Part shown: one piece after another, positions 36,174 through 46,329 of the stretch | Layout of the letters: every line of letters starts with the position of its first letter | How positions within the stretch are numbered: position 1 is the first letter of the stretch | Source: Echinarachnius parma | Lineage: Eukaryota; Echinodermata; Echinoidea; Clypeasteroida; Echinarachniidae | NCBI GenBank assembly: GCA_037951105.1 | Contig: JBAMJV010003026.1 | Coordinates: 312,501-376,500, forward strand | DNA length: 64,000 bases | Direction: 5' to 3' | Position numbers and translations under genes: made by a program | Notes under the pieces: model-generated | The model's input: the letters and a program-made list of their open reading frames with translations, nothing else | Database searches by the model: none | Told to the model about the DNA's origin: nothing

Positions 36174-37895
36174 GATTCATTATTGGCTGTAGGCCATGTT
36201 GTTGGATCATACATAAGCCATATATGGTTTACGTTGGAACTGTGTATGACACTAAATACAATATTTATGTGGGAGTGGTGCATATTTATTAGTGCGTCAA
36301 TTATTTGCTTTCTTCGTGAAAAATATATCAAATCATAACACGCTTTCCTAGATGCAGTTAATCTTAAGCCCGAATTTCCTATCTAGGTATGCACCAGATT
36401 GCACAATTTCAAATTCATAAATGCAAAATCTTTCTTACCGTGGGAGGGGGATACACCCTCCCAAACCCTCCCCCTCCCTCCCTGCCCCAGCCCTCAGGTG
36501 CTTCGCTCCATCGGGACTCATTATTGGCAGTGTGTTGTTGGATCATACATAATGTTGCATAATTATGGTTTATGTTGTGTTGTGTGTGTGTGTTTTGGGG
36601 TACATATTTATTAGTGTGTCAATTATTTGTTTTCTACGTGAAAAATATATTAAAACTTTCTGGTCGATCAAATCATATCACGCTTTCCAAAAAAAAAGCC
36701 GAATTTCCTATCTAGGTATGCATCAGATTGCACAATTTCAAGTCCAAAAATGCAAAAACTCCCTACCGTGGGAGGGGGGACACCCCCCTCCCACACCCTC
36801 CCCCCGCTCAGTCGCTTCGCTCCCTCGCAATGTCTCACTCTCACCTCTGGCTCAAACTTGGCATTCCAGAGTGTGGTTGGGCATGAGCCTCTACACACCA
36901 AAATTGTGAGCCCCCTTGGGGTTTTGCCCCCCCCCCCCCCAATCCAAAACTGCTTCCGGCGCGCCTGCCTCTGACCTAATAAAACAAATATGCAATTTAG
37001 CTGATTATCTGTATAATGCTAATTCTACAACAAATTTTCAATGTTGCCAAGGTAACATTGCTAAATTATCTAAAGAAACCTTTAAGCACATGAGAAAAAA
37101 CAAACAAATATTGGACTGTCTACAACCTATTATCGCCTACAGGAATAATTCATCATCGATTATAAACGATAGTATCAAAGTGGAAATAACCCAATGATGC
37201 CAGGGTGGTAATATTGCTAGATTTCCTAAAGAATCCCTTTAGAACATTAGTAAAAACAAACAAACAAATATTGGACTTATGAACGTCTACAACATAATAG
37301 GATCGCCTACAGGAATAATTCATGATCGATTATAAACGATCGTATCAAAGTGGAAATAACCCAATGATCCCAAGGTGGTAATATTGCTAAATTTTTAAAA
37401 GAAACCTTTTAGAACATGAATAACAAAAGAAAATACAGTAGGACTTATGATTAACGTCTTCAGGTCTAATGGATACAGGATTCATTCATGATCGATTATA
37501 ATCAATCGCATTAGAGTGCAAAGTAAAATTCCAAATTTTATAACTATTTACATTGAAAACATTGTTATTATGATCTTGTTTTTGCAGATATTAAAACTAA
37601 TATAAATACCAACCTGTTTTTAATATTTTCAACATGATTAGCAAATTAATTATTTAGGCATCAACTCTTTGAAATACTAAACAGTCAATACTAACCATTT
37701 AAATCTCACATACTAAGAAGCGGGATATATATACGGAACCTATACGACAACTGATCAGTAATGTGTTAGACGTAGGTTATAGGATAGGTTTAGGATATAG
37801 GATTATGTGTTACATGTTATAAAAGTGTTGACTGTGGAATATACTACAAGACATAACCATCTCAATTTTTTAATTATTAATAATTAATAATTAAT
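36174..37895. repeat. Non-ACGTC interior block with two tandem duplications
   Basis: 36174-36400 is repeated at 36517-36750 ('ttggatcatacataa', 'gaatttcctatctaggtatg'). Each copy ends in the GC-rich module also found at 28.8, 52.6 and 53.4 kb. 37040-37515 holds three units of about 165-170 bp around GATCGATTATAAACGAT. 37516-37895 is AT-rich and ends with TAATTAATAATTAATAATTA. No gene is seen. Confidence 0.6.
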
Positions 37896-38359
37896 AATGT
37901 AAAAATCGCTTCAAAATATGACGTCAATACGACGTCTTTTCGTCATAAAAAGACGTCGTTAGCACGTCAAAATATGACGTCTATATGTCGTGAAACGCGG
38001 GTGCAAAATCTTCATTTTTTGACGTGAATTTATGACGTCTTTAAGACGACGTACACGACTTGAAAATCACGTCAAATCAATACGTAAAAATCACGTCTTA
38101 TATTGACCAATAAGACGTCTTTATGTCGTCTTAATAACGTAATTAATGGTACAAATTGACGACTTAAAGACGTCATAAAGACGCCTTTTCGGAAAAAAAT
38201 ACGTCAATATCACGTCAAAATATGACGTCGATATCACGGTAAACGCGGGTGCAAAATCTTCACTTTTTGACGTTAATTTACGACGTCGTTAAGACGACGT
38301 ACCCGACGTAAAATGACGTAAATTTGACGTAATTTTTACCAGTGTCTGCTATCAGGGAT

Positions 38360-38462
38360 GCGCTATATAAGGGTTAACCCTTGCTACGAAAGTGATAATT
38401 GTATGATGTAAATAGCGTAGCGACGGGGGGCGTACGGGGGGGGGGGGGGGGGGGGCGGGGCC
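38360..38462 (+). repeat. Copy B resumed after the ACGTC element
   Basis: 'gcgctatataagggttaacc' and 'gataattgtatgatgtaaat' match 30460-30515. A hAT-like left stub follows (AAATAGCGTAGC), running into a long G run (38438-38454). Confidence 0.85.
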
Positions 38463-38650
38463 CCGGGTTTATTACAAATTGTTATATTTATGGATATTTC
38501 AGCCGTTTCTGAACCGATTTTGATCAAACAAAGATGATTTTATTGTTTAAATATTATGCTCTTTCAAATTTTACACTCAGTTTTTCATTACCTCACAAAC
38601 CAATTAAGTATTCTAGCGCCCTCTCTACCAAAACTCAACTTTTCCTTTAA
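38463..38650 (-). mobile_element. Family-1 MITE fragment
   Basis: The body 'atatttcagccgtttctg', 'tttttcattacctcacaaa', 'tagcgccctctctaccaaaa' and the terminus TTTCCTTTAA (TTAA 38647-38650) match family 1. The other half is missing. 38651-39602 is AT-rich unique DNA with no recognised feature apart from a C run at about 39443-39456. Confidence 0.7.
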
Positions 38651-39602
38651 TATAAAGACTATATTGTCGTGTTGCTATTACCGTGTGATTTGACAATTTA
38701 ATTAGAGTATCGTTTATTATTACAATATTTCACTCACTATTACATATGGAAGCACACGAACTTGAAGAAAATCAAGTTGAAGTGGAATCGAAGTGAAGGG
38801 GTATCATCCTCATCAAATAACCTGTAAAGAAATATAATAATCTGATGTTAAAAGATTGTGTAACTTATTATTATCTTCATAGTTTTGAGGGGAAGACTAC
38901 ATTGTATAGTGCAATGTTGGTGAAAACGTTATATCTAGTACAACCGGTTATGAATATCCTTAACAATCTAAGAAACACACTCTATAGCAACTACTAAAAG
39001 AACATGTATGTGTTGCTTTTGTAGCATAGTTATACACACTAATTTCATGGTATTCATAATGTTTGATGGATATTATTGATTTAAAAAATGATATAACTGT
39101 CAAAGTCCATGTTGATAACGGCGAGGATATTAATGGAATCATTGCCGTTGGACGTGTACAACAATGTCACTAACATTTCTTGTGAAACACTGCTAATTTG
39201 GGTATTTTCATACCAACTCGTACACCGTAACAAGGAAAATGTGAGTATATTACCCGCAACAAGATTTCTAGTTTGTTTGTGTGTTTGTTGTGGTTGATGT
39301 TATGTTTACCTTTAGGATGAGTCGCTAATAATATATTATTAAAATTGTTAAAAGTGTTTAAGTGAAGTGTTTAGTTTCAGACAATTAAATGTATGTACAA
39401 TGTAGTTAGAGAACCCTAGGGGTAGGCTTGCGTGCCCCCGTGCCCCCCCCCCCCCCTAAAAACATTGCCGAAAAGGGGGATAAAAAGAAATACATACGGG
39501 GGATGAAAGGCGAGTATGCTTTTTGAGGTTGGGAGTAAAGCCCTCACCCTCTCGTTTCTTCTCCACCCTAGCATGGATTTTTTTTAAATAGTCATAATCG
39601 GG

Positions 39603-39799
39603 TTAAAGGGGTAGTTCAGTTTTGGTAGAGATGGCGCTGCACAACACAATTTGTTCGTGAGGTAATGAAAATCTTAGTGTCGAATTTGAAAGAACATGGA
39701 ATTCTAACGGCAGAATAAACTTTATTTGGTCAGAATCGGTTCAGAAATTGTGATTTATTTGGGCCCCAAATAAATACCAAAACTGTACTACCGCTTCAA
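39603..39799 (+). mobile_element. Family-1 MITE, internally deleted
   Basis: TTAA (39603-39606), AGGGGTAGTTCAGTTTTGGTA, part of the body up to 'atttgggccccaaataa', then the far terminus AAACTGTACTACCGCTT with TCAA in place of TTAA (39796-39799). The middle is deleted. Confidence 0.75.
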
Positions 39800-40059
39800 A
39801 GGCTTCCAACATTCGGGCGAAAACTTGTCATATTCGGGCAAAATGATTTAGTATTCGGATGAGATTATATATTTCGGGCGATAAAATAGACATTATCCTC
39901 TCTATGATGTACTGTTTGTCAGATGAAATGGGGAAAAGGAAATCGGGCAAAAAGACGTTAGCTCGCTATCAATATTTTAACCGCATGACAGGGGTCTTGT
40001 TTGCCTATATACAATTCATGTTATATCTAATCTATTATTCATCATCCAGTTGAATACGA

Positions 40060-40300
40060 AATGTCACTTACTAGTAATTATGAAAGCAAATGTATTTGAT
40101 GAACAATCACCTTAAACTTCATGGAATCGATGTAAACAGGTAAAGGGGAACCATCGTGAATAAAAGGCGTTATATGGCCTAGTCTTGAGCAAACATGTAA
40201 CGTGATATTCACTAACTCATAGCACTCACTTTGTACACGGGACTATGATTGTTTAAGTATTGATAATGTACTGACACAGACAAAAGGACACATATGACTA
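40060..40300 (+). mobile_element. Degraded family-2 TTAA MITE fragment
   Basis: 'gttatatggcctagtcttga' and 'caaacatgtaacgtgatatt', then 'agcactcactttgt', parallel the 49151-49512 copy. No termini remain. Confidence 0.4.
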
Positions 40301-40505
40301 TATTGCTCGTACGCTGACCGTCACCAAATAATGTGCCGATAGCGAGGACTTGCCTACAGCAACGCACATGATTCCCCACATGACGCCCAAATCAACGCCG
40401 ATCACGCAATCGAGCACAAGCAAGATGCGCAGTCAACAAGCAAAACGTTGAACCGAATAACGACACGGTAATAGTCTAATAGACCACACAAACGAAAATG
40501 AATGA

Positions 40506-41051
40506 GCAGTGCGAGCATATACCACAGTTGACCCCCAAGACGGCCACGACAGCGAGCCCGAGCTTATTAGCAAGCCCAAACCTGACGAAGCCATGGTTAA
40601 CGACGACGACAATCCGCCTGATGATGGCGCAGTAGATACAGCTACAAATCATAACTACGGCCCGGCCAACGGCCTATTCGCCGATAACGAATACGTACAC
40701 AAGGCAGAGGTCGACCAAGAGCTAGATTATGCAAATCACCACCACGTAAGATGGACAGCGCAAATGACAAGCACCAGTGGCGTAGCGTGGTCGAACTGAT
40801 TGGGGGGGGGGGGGGGGGGAGGGGGGAGGGGGGAGGGGGGAGGGGGGAGGGGGGGGAGGCACGCAAAATTATTGGGGGGCACACCTTATGTATTTCTTTG
40901 TTTTTTCAAAAAAATGTCCCCTCATGTTTTCTATTGTTTTCTAGATTATGCAAATCACCACCACGTAAGCTGGACAGCGCAAATGACAAGCACGATGCCC
41001 AATGGAGCAACCGCGAATTCAGGATCGACCTCGACTTCGGAGTACATATAA
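40506..41051 (+). pseudogene. Acidic ORF interrupted by a hAT-like fragment (status uncertain)
   Basis: An open frame from 40506 (first ATG at 40593) encodes an acidic, Asp/Pro-rich stretch (MVNDDDNPPDD) with no recognised domain. It is higher in GC than its flanks. At 40775 it runs into CAGTGGCG and a G-run tract. Downstream, 40941-40993 repeats 40722-40774 (53 bp, one mismatch), after which the original sequence continues. Without the 219-bp insert the frame would close at about 41051; another frame stays open to 41116. The true frame cannot be chosen. No good splice acceptor or start precedes it, so it may be a gene fragment. Confidence 0.35.
40775..40940 (+). mobile_element. hAT-like left-end fragment flanked by a 53-bp direct repeat
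   Basis: It starts CAGTGGCGTAGCGTGG, then G runs, then 'aaaattattggggggcacac' and 'tcaaaaaaatgtcccc', which correspond to the small elements at 30510 and 31405. The right terminus is missing. 41120-41515 holds nothing recognised. Confidence 0.6.
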
Positions 41052-41521
41052 TCTGGGGCTCGTTCGATATAGCTGACCAAGAATCGAGCCCTTCACCAGC
41101 GCCGTCGCCGCACTGACTTTATTACCACGGCGGATTGATTTTGATTTTGATAAGTGTTAATAGGACCAAACAAATAATGAACGTTAAACATCCATTTACT
41201 CTCAAAAGAAAGGAATATGAGAGGAAAGCAATTAAAAAGACTTGTCAAAGATAGACATTTGTAGCGGCAAGGAATGAATATAAAAAATAATACATATCGC
41301 TGAACCGTCATGGTACAATGAACTCGTTAAAAGTACATTTTAAATTAGTAAATAGTTGGGTTTCGATATGTTCTATTGGATTTTTGTATTGTACCTGTTG
41401 TTATGTTTAGATAAAACATTGCAGTTTGCCATGAAGTTATTTGTGTTCAAAGTTTGTTCAAAAATTAATTACTCACATGTTTCCAGATTTATGTCTCCCC
41501 CTCTCTCTTATTACTCTTGGT

Positions 41522-41609
41522 CAGTAGCGTACCCAGGATTTTTTAAAGGGGGGGTTAAAATTACAATTTGAAAAAATACCCCCCCCCCCCCCCCCTGGGT
41601 ACGCCTATG
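41522..41609. mobile_element. 88-bp hAT-like mini-element
   Basis: The termini CAGTAGCGTACCCAGG and CCTGGGTACGCCTATG are inverted repeats. The flanks are CTCTTGGT (41514-41521) and CTCTGGGT (41610-41617), an 8-bp duplication with one change. Inside is a short G run and a C run. Confidence 0.7.
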
Positions 41610-42047
41610 CTCTGGGTACTAGCATGTTTCGGATCAAATCCCCTTTTTGATAATCATTCAGCTCAAGAGCGGTTATAAACGGTCATAAGCGTCATACTGT
41701 AATAAAGTTGTAAATCCTGACGCAAATTTTCCATTTTTTGACAAGGAAAGCAGTGTTCATTTTCATGAAACCTTCACACATCATACGGACATAACTTACA
41801 CTGATTTCTGTTTAGGATTGAGGTCTGAAATTGGCGCAATATCTGACACTTTACAGGTGCGCCTTAATGTTCGTTAAACCGGAGAGCTGTATGTAATGCA
41901 ATGGCTAAACCCACAAATTAGATATTAGAGTAAACACACAATGCCGCAATTAATTAACACGTTCATTCATATCCGATAACTCACTATGTGAAAATCATCT
42001 TTACCTTCTTGTTGTGATATTCGATGCCATGTGCATGCTTTATAAAG

Positions 42048-42375
42048 TGTAACATTGTCCGATTCAAATTGGAATTCTAGCGGTTCCCTCATTACCTGTT
42101 TAATTTGTTTTTCAAATTTGCATTTCGTTTTAAAAGTTGTTTTAAAAAGTCTTCAGATATGAAATTATCCACGGGATATTTTCAGCCGTGTACAGAGTAA
42201 GTGCATGAGTAAGTACATATAAAGTAGCCTACTTTGCATTTTCAATAATGTCGTCGAAAAATAACATCCAGTAACTTTAAATGTTCACACAGCACTTTCT
42301 GTAGATATCAGATCATACCAATACACATTTTACTAACCACGTAAAACTGTTTGCACTTTTAATTTAATTATAGAT
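42048..42375 (+). mobile_element. Degraded family-2 MITE copy
   Basis: 'gtaacattgtccgattcaaa', 'ctagcggttccctcatta' and 'tgttcacacagcactttctg' follow the order of the intact copy next to it at 42384. The termini are eroded. At 41640-41790, 'cattcagctcaagagcggtt' and 'gacaaggaaagcagtgttca' match a further dispersed repeat also at 50525-50620. Confidence 0.5.
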
Positions 42376-42383
42376 CTCCTTAA

Positions 42384-42761
42384 AGGGACTTAGTAACATT
42401 GTCCAAATCTTCAAAATAAAATTTTAATTCTAGCGATTCTATCATACCTTGTGGTATTCGTATTAACAATAAAATCAAAAATTCAAATTTCCCTTTCGTT
42501 ACAAAGATATGTACGATTGAAGTATTCAGATAAGAAAAACTCCCCCGGAGTTTTTCTTACTGTATGAGTGAAAGTGAGTGAAAGTGAGTGCAGTGAGTCA
42601 GTGAATATCACTTTGCATCTTCGCTCATTACTTGGCCATGCAATGTCCATTTGACTTGAAATTTTCACACAATACCCTGTGTACATATGAGATAACAACA
42701 ATATACATTGCATCAACCCTTCATCACTTTTTGCACATGTCAACAAAGTTACTAGATCCCT
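42384..42761 (+). mobile_element. Family-2 TTAA MITE, complete
   Basis: TTAA (42380-42383), AGGGACTTAGTAACATTGTC at the left end, GTTACTAGATCCCT then TTAA (42762-42765) at the right. The reverse-oriented relative is at 49151-49512. The terminus TTAAAGGGA fits the TTAAAGGRR class. It contains a perfect hairpin AGAAAAACTCC-CCC-GGAGTTTTTCT at about 42535-42559 and short GTGAGTGAAA repeats. Confidence 0.8.
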
Positions 42762-43054
42762 TTAACAGTTGGTATAATACCCTATGCTGCTATGGAGGGT
42801 GATGCAGAATCGTCGATAAGTGTAGAAGCAAGATGAAACAAATTTCGCATGCGCAGCTTACCTCTGGATGTAGCCTGCATGGATGTAGTGTGCGGATTGT
42901 GGATGGTCGATTCACGAAGCAGTCCTGTTGGGAGATTTGCTTAACTGAAATATTTTTCTTATAGCTGTGTTACATTTTGCGTTGCAGTTCGTTCATTCGT
43001 TAAGCAAATTGTCTGAATATATCTTGACGCTAATTGACATTGATACACGAAACA

Positions 43055-44865
43055 ATGGCAGATCTCGAAGAGAGGATGGAGGCATTAGAGGAAACGGTAA
43101 TTGAGGCCTTGCGAGATTCCAAAAAGGAAATTAAAACACTGAAAGCAAAAATGACAACGATGGAAGCGCTGCTCCAATCTGAGCCTATGGCTATTGAGCT
43201 GCAACCACCGGCGCCTCCGACAAGTTCCTCCGGAACTTATGCATCAAGTGCAACTGTACAAACAGTCCCGCCGGCAACAATCGACCAAGTGCCCCAGAAT
43301 TTGCGGGAAAAAATCCGCAGATTCATAGAGAGAGGGGATGCCCATGGACAAGAAAAAATGCCGCCAGTCCAACTTGCGTATGTGCGATACTGGATTTATT
43401 CCAGGGAACAAGACGGGAATGAGGGCGTTTCTGGTAAGTTTCATCGTTATAATGTAGTTGCTATAATAAACTTAGGGCTGAACCCGATCTAGACAATAGC
43501 ATTCAGCAATCAATCTACTGAGAAAACAAATAATAATACAGCAATTCAAAATGTTGATGATAGTAATAATAATAAATAACTAATGATGATGATGGGTAGT
43601 AATAATGATGATAATAATAATAATAATAATAATAATTATGATAATAATAATAATAATGATAATGAGAATAATAGTAATAATAATAATACTACTACTACTA
43701 CTAATAATAATAATGATAATAATGATAATAATAATCATAATAATAATAACAATTCAAAGGATAATAATCAATTTAAAAATAACGATTGTAAAAATAATAG
43801 CTTGCATTGAATTCGCGCATAGTGGAGGGTTTCCAAACGCAAGTAATATCGTATCAAATTCATCAAAACAGAAGCAAACTGACGATTCGATCGTTCAAAT
43901 TAGGAGCATTTAAATTCGTTAGTTGACATTATATTTTTTAATCATGTTTATTCAAGTTATTGTTTGTATTGCTCAAATTAACACTGCACAATCTTCATTC
44001 AATTTCGCGCAGGTAATCTAGAACACGAAGTTTAGACCTCAATCAACATTTACATTCCTTTATAGGTACCCGATTTCGCAGATTTAGTCTTCAGATTGGT
44101 TTCACAAATTTGTGTTCGTGATCTAAATTTGTATATACATATTTTTTTATTTTTTTATATATATAAATGTATATAATATATATAATTATATTTATATAGA
44201 TACCCATAATGACGTTTCGCGTATTATTGTGGTAATTTAAACACATATTCACCATGGGCATGATCAGTTGACAATGTGCATGGAAATCACGGTGGTTTTC
44301 ATAAGGAATATAATAATCTCATTCATTTCAATAACTTTCATTTCATTAAAATAATGTTTATATATCTATAAACATTCAACTTCTCTATCAATTTCATCAT
44401 ATTCATCATAATGATATCTTTGTGTTTTGTGTCATTAATTCAACAACTATAGTTTGTATCGCAATGGTGCAGGTTTCGGTTGCACTTGTCAGAACAGTTA
44501 CTAAATCCCTAAATGTCAACATTCGAAACGCATTTCAGTGAACAAAATGAAAAGGTGTAGGTGGAAATTAGAGCTATAGTTTATGGGCTTTATATATTTT
44601 TAAAGGTATAAACACAATTATATCAGAGTGTAATGTATCTTTCATGGTGTTACAATATATTACAGGCAGAGGAGAGCAGGCCACGGAGCTCATCGCAGAT
44701 GGTATTCACGACGGGATGTGGAACAAGGGATGGGCCCCCAAAGGAATCAAGACGGACCTACATACATACCTGCTGGAGAAGCTGAAAGCCCATGCCAAGC
44801 GCTTGCGGACCGCACGCATCGCCAAGCAGCGGAAGCGCTTGATGGATGGTATTGATACTGAATAA
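43055..44865 (+). CDS. Two-exon gene for a 192-aa coiled-coil, basic-tailed protein
   Basis: The family is not recognised. Exon 1 starts at ATG 43055 in a favourable AACAATGG context and ends at 43433 with a consensus donor (G|GTAAGT). Exon 2 starts at 44666 after TATTACAG and ends at the stop 44863-44865. The phase-1 junction fits and yields one continuous frame of 192 aa. Residues 1-50 are a heptad-rich acidic/basic helix (MADLEERMEALEETVIEAL), which suggests a coiled coil. A Pro/Ser/Thr-rich linker spans about 51-75. Residues about 80-160 form a compact segment with several Trp and Tyr (YVRYWIYS, GMWNKGW). The tail is strongly basic (KAHAKRLRTARIAKQRKR), suggesting nucleic-acid binding or nuclear localisation (inference). 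The stop codon overlaps an AATAAA, and a second AATAAA lies near 45085. The 1232-nt intron contains the (AAT)n tract. Confidence 0.72.
43568..43800 (+). repeat. (AAT)n/(GATAAT)n microsatellite in the intron
   Basis: Nearly continuous AAT/GAT/ACT trinucleotides lie inside the intron of the two-exon gene. The Asn-rich and Ile-rich open frames are simple-sequence artefacts. Confidence 0.9.
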
Positions 44866-45853
44866 ATTGGTCTGAAAATATAGGCATTTCCACGATGATA
44901 AGTGTGGTATGTAACCTATGCTAACTATTGGCATTGTGATGTAACTTCATTGAACTGTAGACATTTTCTTATCGTCAAGTCGGTAAAATGCGTTGCGGAC
45001 ACTTTTGCATTATAAAGCTAGATGCTAAAAATCTCCTTCTACGAAGTATTCCTAATGATTTATTGTATCTGCTAGTATAACCTAAAATAAACACATTTAT
45101 TTGTCTCCGATAAATAAGTGTTATGTGGAAAAGTCTATAGTCATATTCCCATCTCTCATGATACAAATTATTTGCGGGGTGAGCATTAATTGCTAGAAAG
45201 AAACAAATCCTTAGCGTAACAATTAGATACTCAATATGTAAATGAATGACGCATAGTAGACATTTCATTTACGATTCAAAGTGTTCCTCTCCTTACACCG
45301 CTCCCCCTCTCACTCCCTCACTCTGTCTATATCCCTTTCTCTCTAGACAATTTCGCACACATCAGAATTCATTTCATATAGTATTACGCTTTTCATGTCA
45401 ATAAACTATATCTAGCCTCCATAATGAGAAAAATATGAAAATCGTCCTTAATTTGTGTACGTTTATGTTATTTTAAGCACCACCGGAAATAAACATAGTT
45501 GAGGTAAAACGTACAAATAGATGTGTTAAATTTTAAAGTGAGTTTGGTTAAATTGGCCAAAGCTGATAGATCACTCTTATCTAGTTCATCATCAGCATAT
45601 ACCTTTAAACATAAATCTGATATATTCTACGGGTTAGCATATGAAATTATGAAGGTATTTATATTACAGTAAACTGACAATACTATAAAACTATTTCCAT
45701 GTGAATCATCAGAATATTATTAGCCATGACAACTGTACAATAACGTAGACTTTACTTGCTTCTAATAGCACCTATGTATGCATATGTTATCCATTATTTT
45801 ATTCTATACGTCACGTCATATGTAAAATTCAGGCACTACGGTAAATCGATGTA
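44866..45853. other. 3' flank and intergenic DNA
   Basis: AT-rich, no recognised gene. A CT-rich tract lies at 45285-45345. Confidence 0.35.
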
Positions 45854-46260
45854 TTAAAGGGGTAGTTCAGTTTTGGTAGAGAGGGCGCTGCACAACACAA
45901 TTTTTTGTGAGGTTATGACAAGGGCCCAAACTTTATTATATTATTTTTTTTTAATGAAGAAATGCTTACACCTTTTCAAAAATGTTCAAATGCATTTTTT
46001 GTATTAGTTGTTGATGATCTCTCTATTTCATCATTATTTCAACAAAACATCACATGCATTATTTTGGTTGAGACCAATGCTGTTTTAGAAAGTGCCCACT
46101 TGTGTTTTAATGGCTCTTTTTAAAAGATGACAGGCCTTATACTTAGTCATTTGTGATGTTGTATACCTTTCGAAGATGGTAGAGTTAAAATTATTAGTTT
46201 ATAACTTTACTGTGCAGGTTCTGGTTACTAAAGTTCAACCTTACCAAACAACCAAACTGC
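45854..46260 (+). mobile_element. Family-1 TTAA MITE, right terminus lost
   Basis: TTAA (45854-45857), AGGGGTAGTTCAGTTTTGGTA, 'gagagggcgctgcacaacac', a partly deleted body, then 'gttcaaccttaccaaaca', where the terminal CTACCCCTTTAA is missing. Confidence 0.8.
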
Positions 46261-46329
46261 AGGTTTTTTGGACTTGACTAAAATATGTTTTAAATGTTTG
46301 TCATTGTTTGCGTTTAAACCCTTTATCGC

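Larger units (their letters stand above)
33270..38357. mobile_element. 5.1-kb ACGTC-rich repetitive element with CCCTGATAGCAGAC ends
   Basis: The left end CCCTGATAGCAGAC (33270) is matched by GTCTGCTATCAGGG ending at 38357. Both flanks carry AT (33268-33269, 38358-38359). The paralogue at 30449-30475 reads through the same junction with a single AT, so the insertion is directly demonstrated. The interior is almost wholly tandem: about 70-bp units in the first 1.9 kb, then about 248-bp units, each packed with GACGTC/ACGTC. A 1.7-kb stretch (36174-37895) lacks the motif, and a second right-end-like sequence (GCTATCAGCG) occurs at 36164-36173. There is no ORF of transposase size. A 2-bp AT duplication has been reported for IS4EU/ISL2EU-type elements (recalled, unverified); classification stays open. 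Confidence 0.85.

Noticed and set aside
33270..38357. CRISPR-like array
   Set aside because: Repeats are contiguous and degenerate without unique spacers of constant length, and the window is eukaryotic.
43583..43913. Asn-rich and Ile-rich frames
   Set aside because: They are translations of the (AAT)n tract in an intron.
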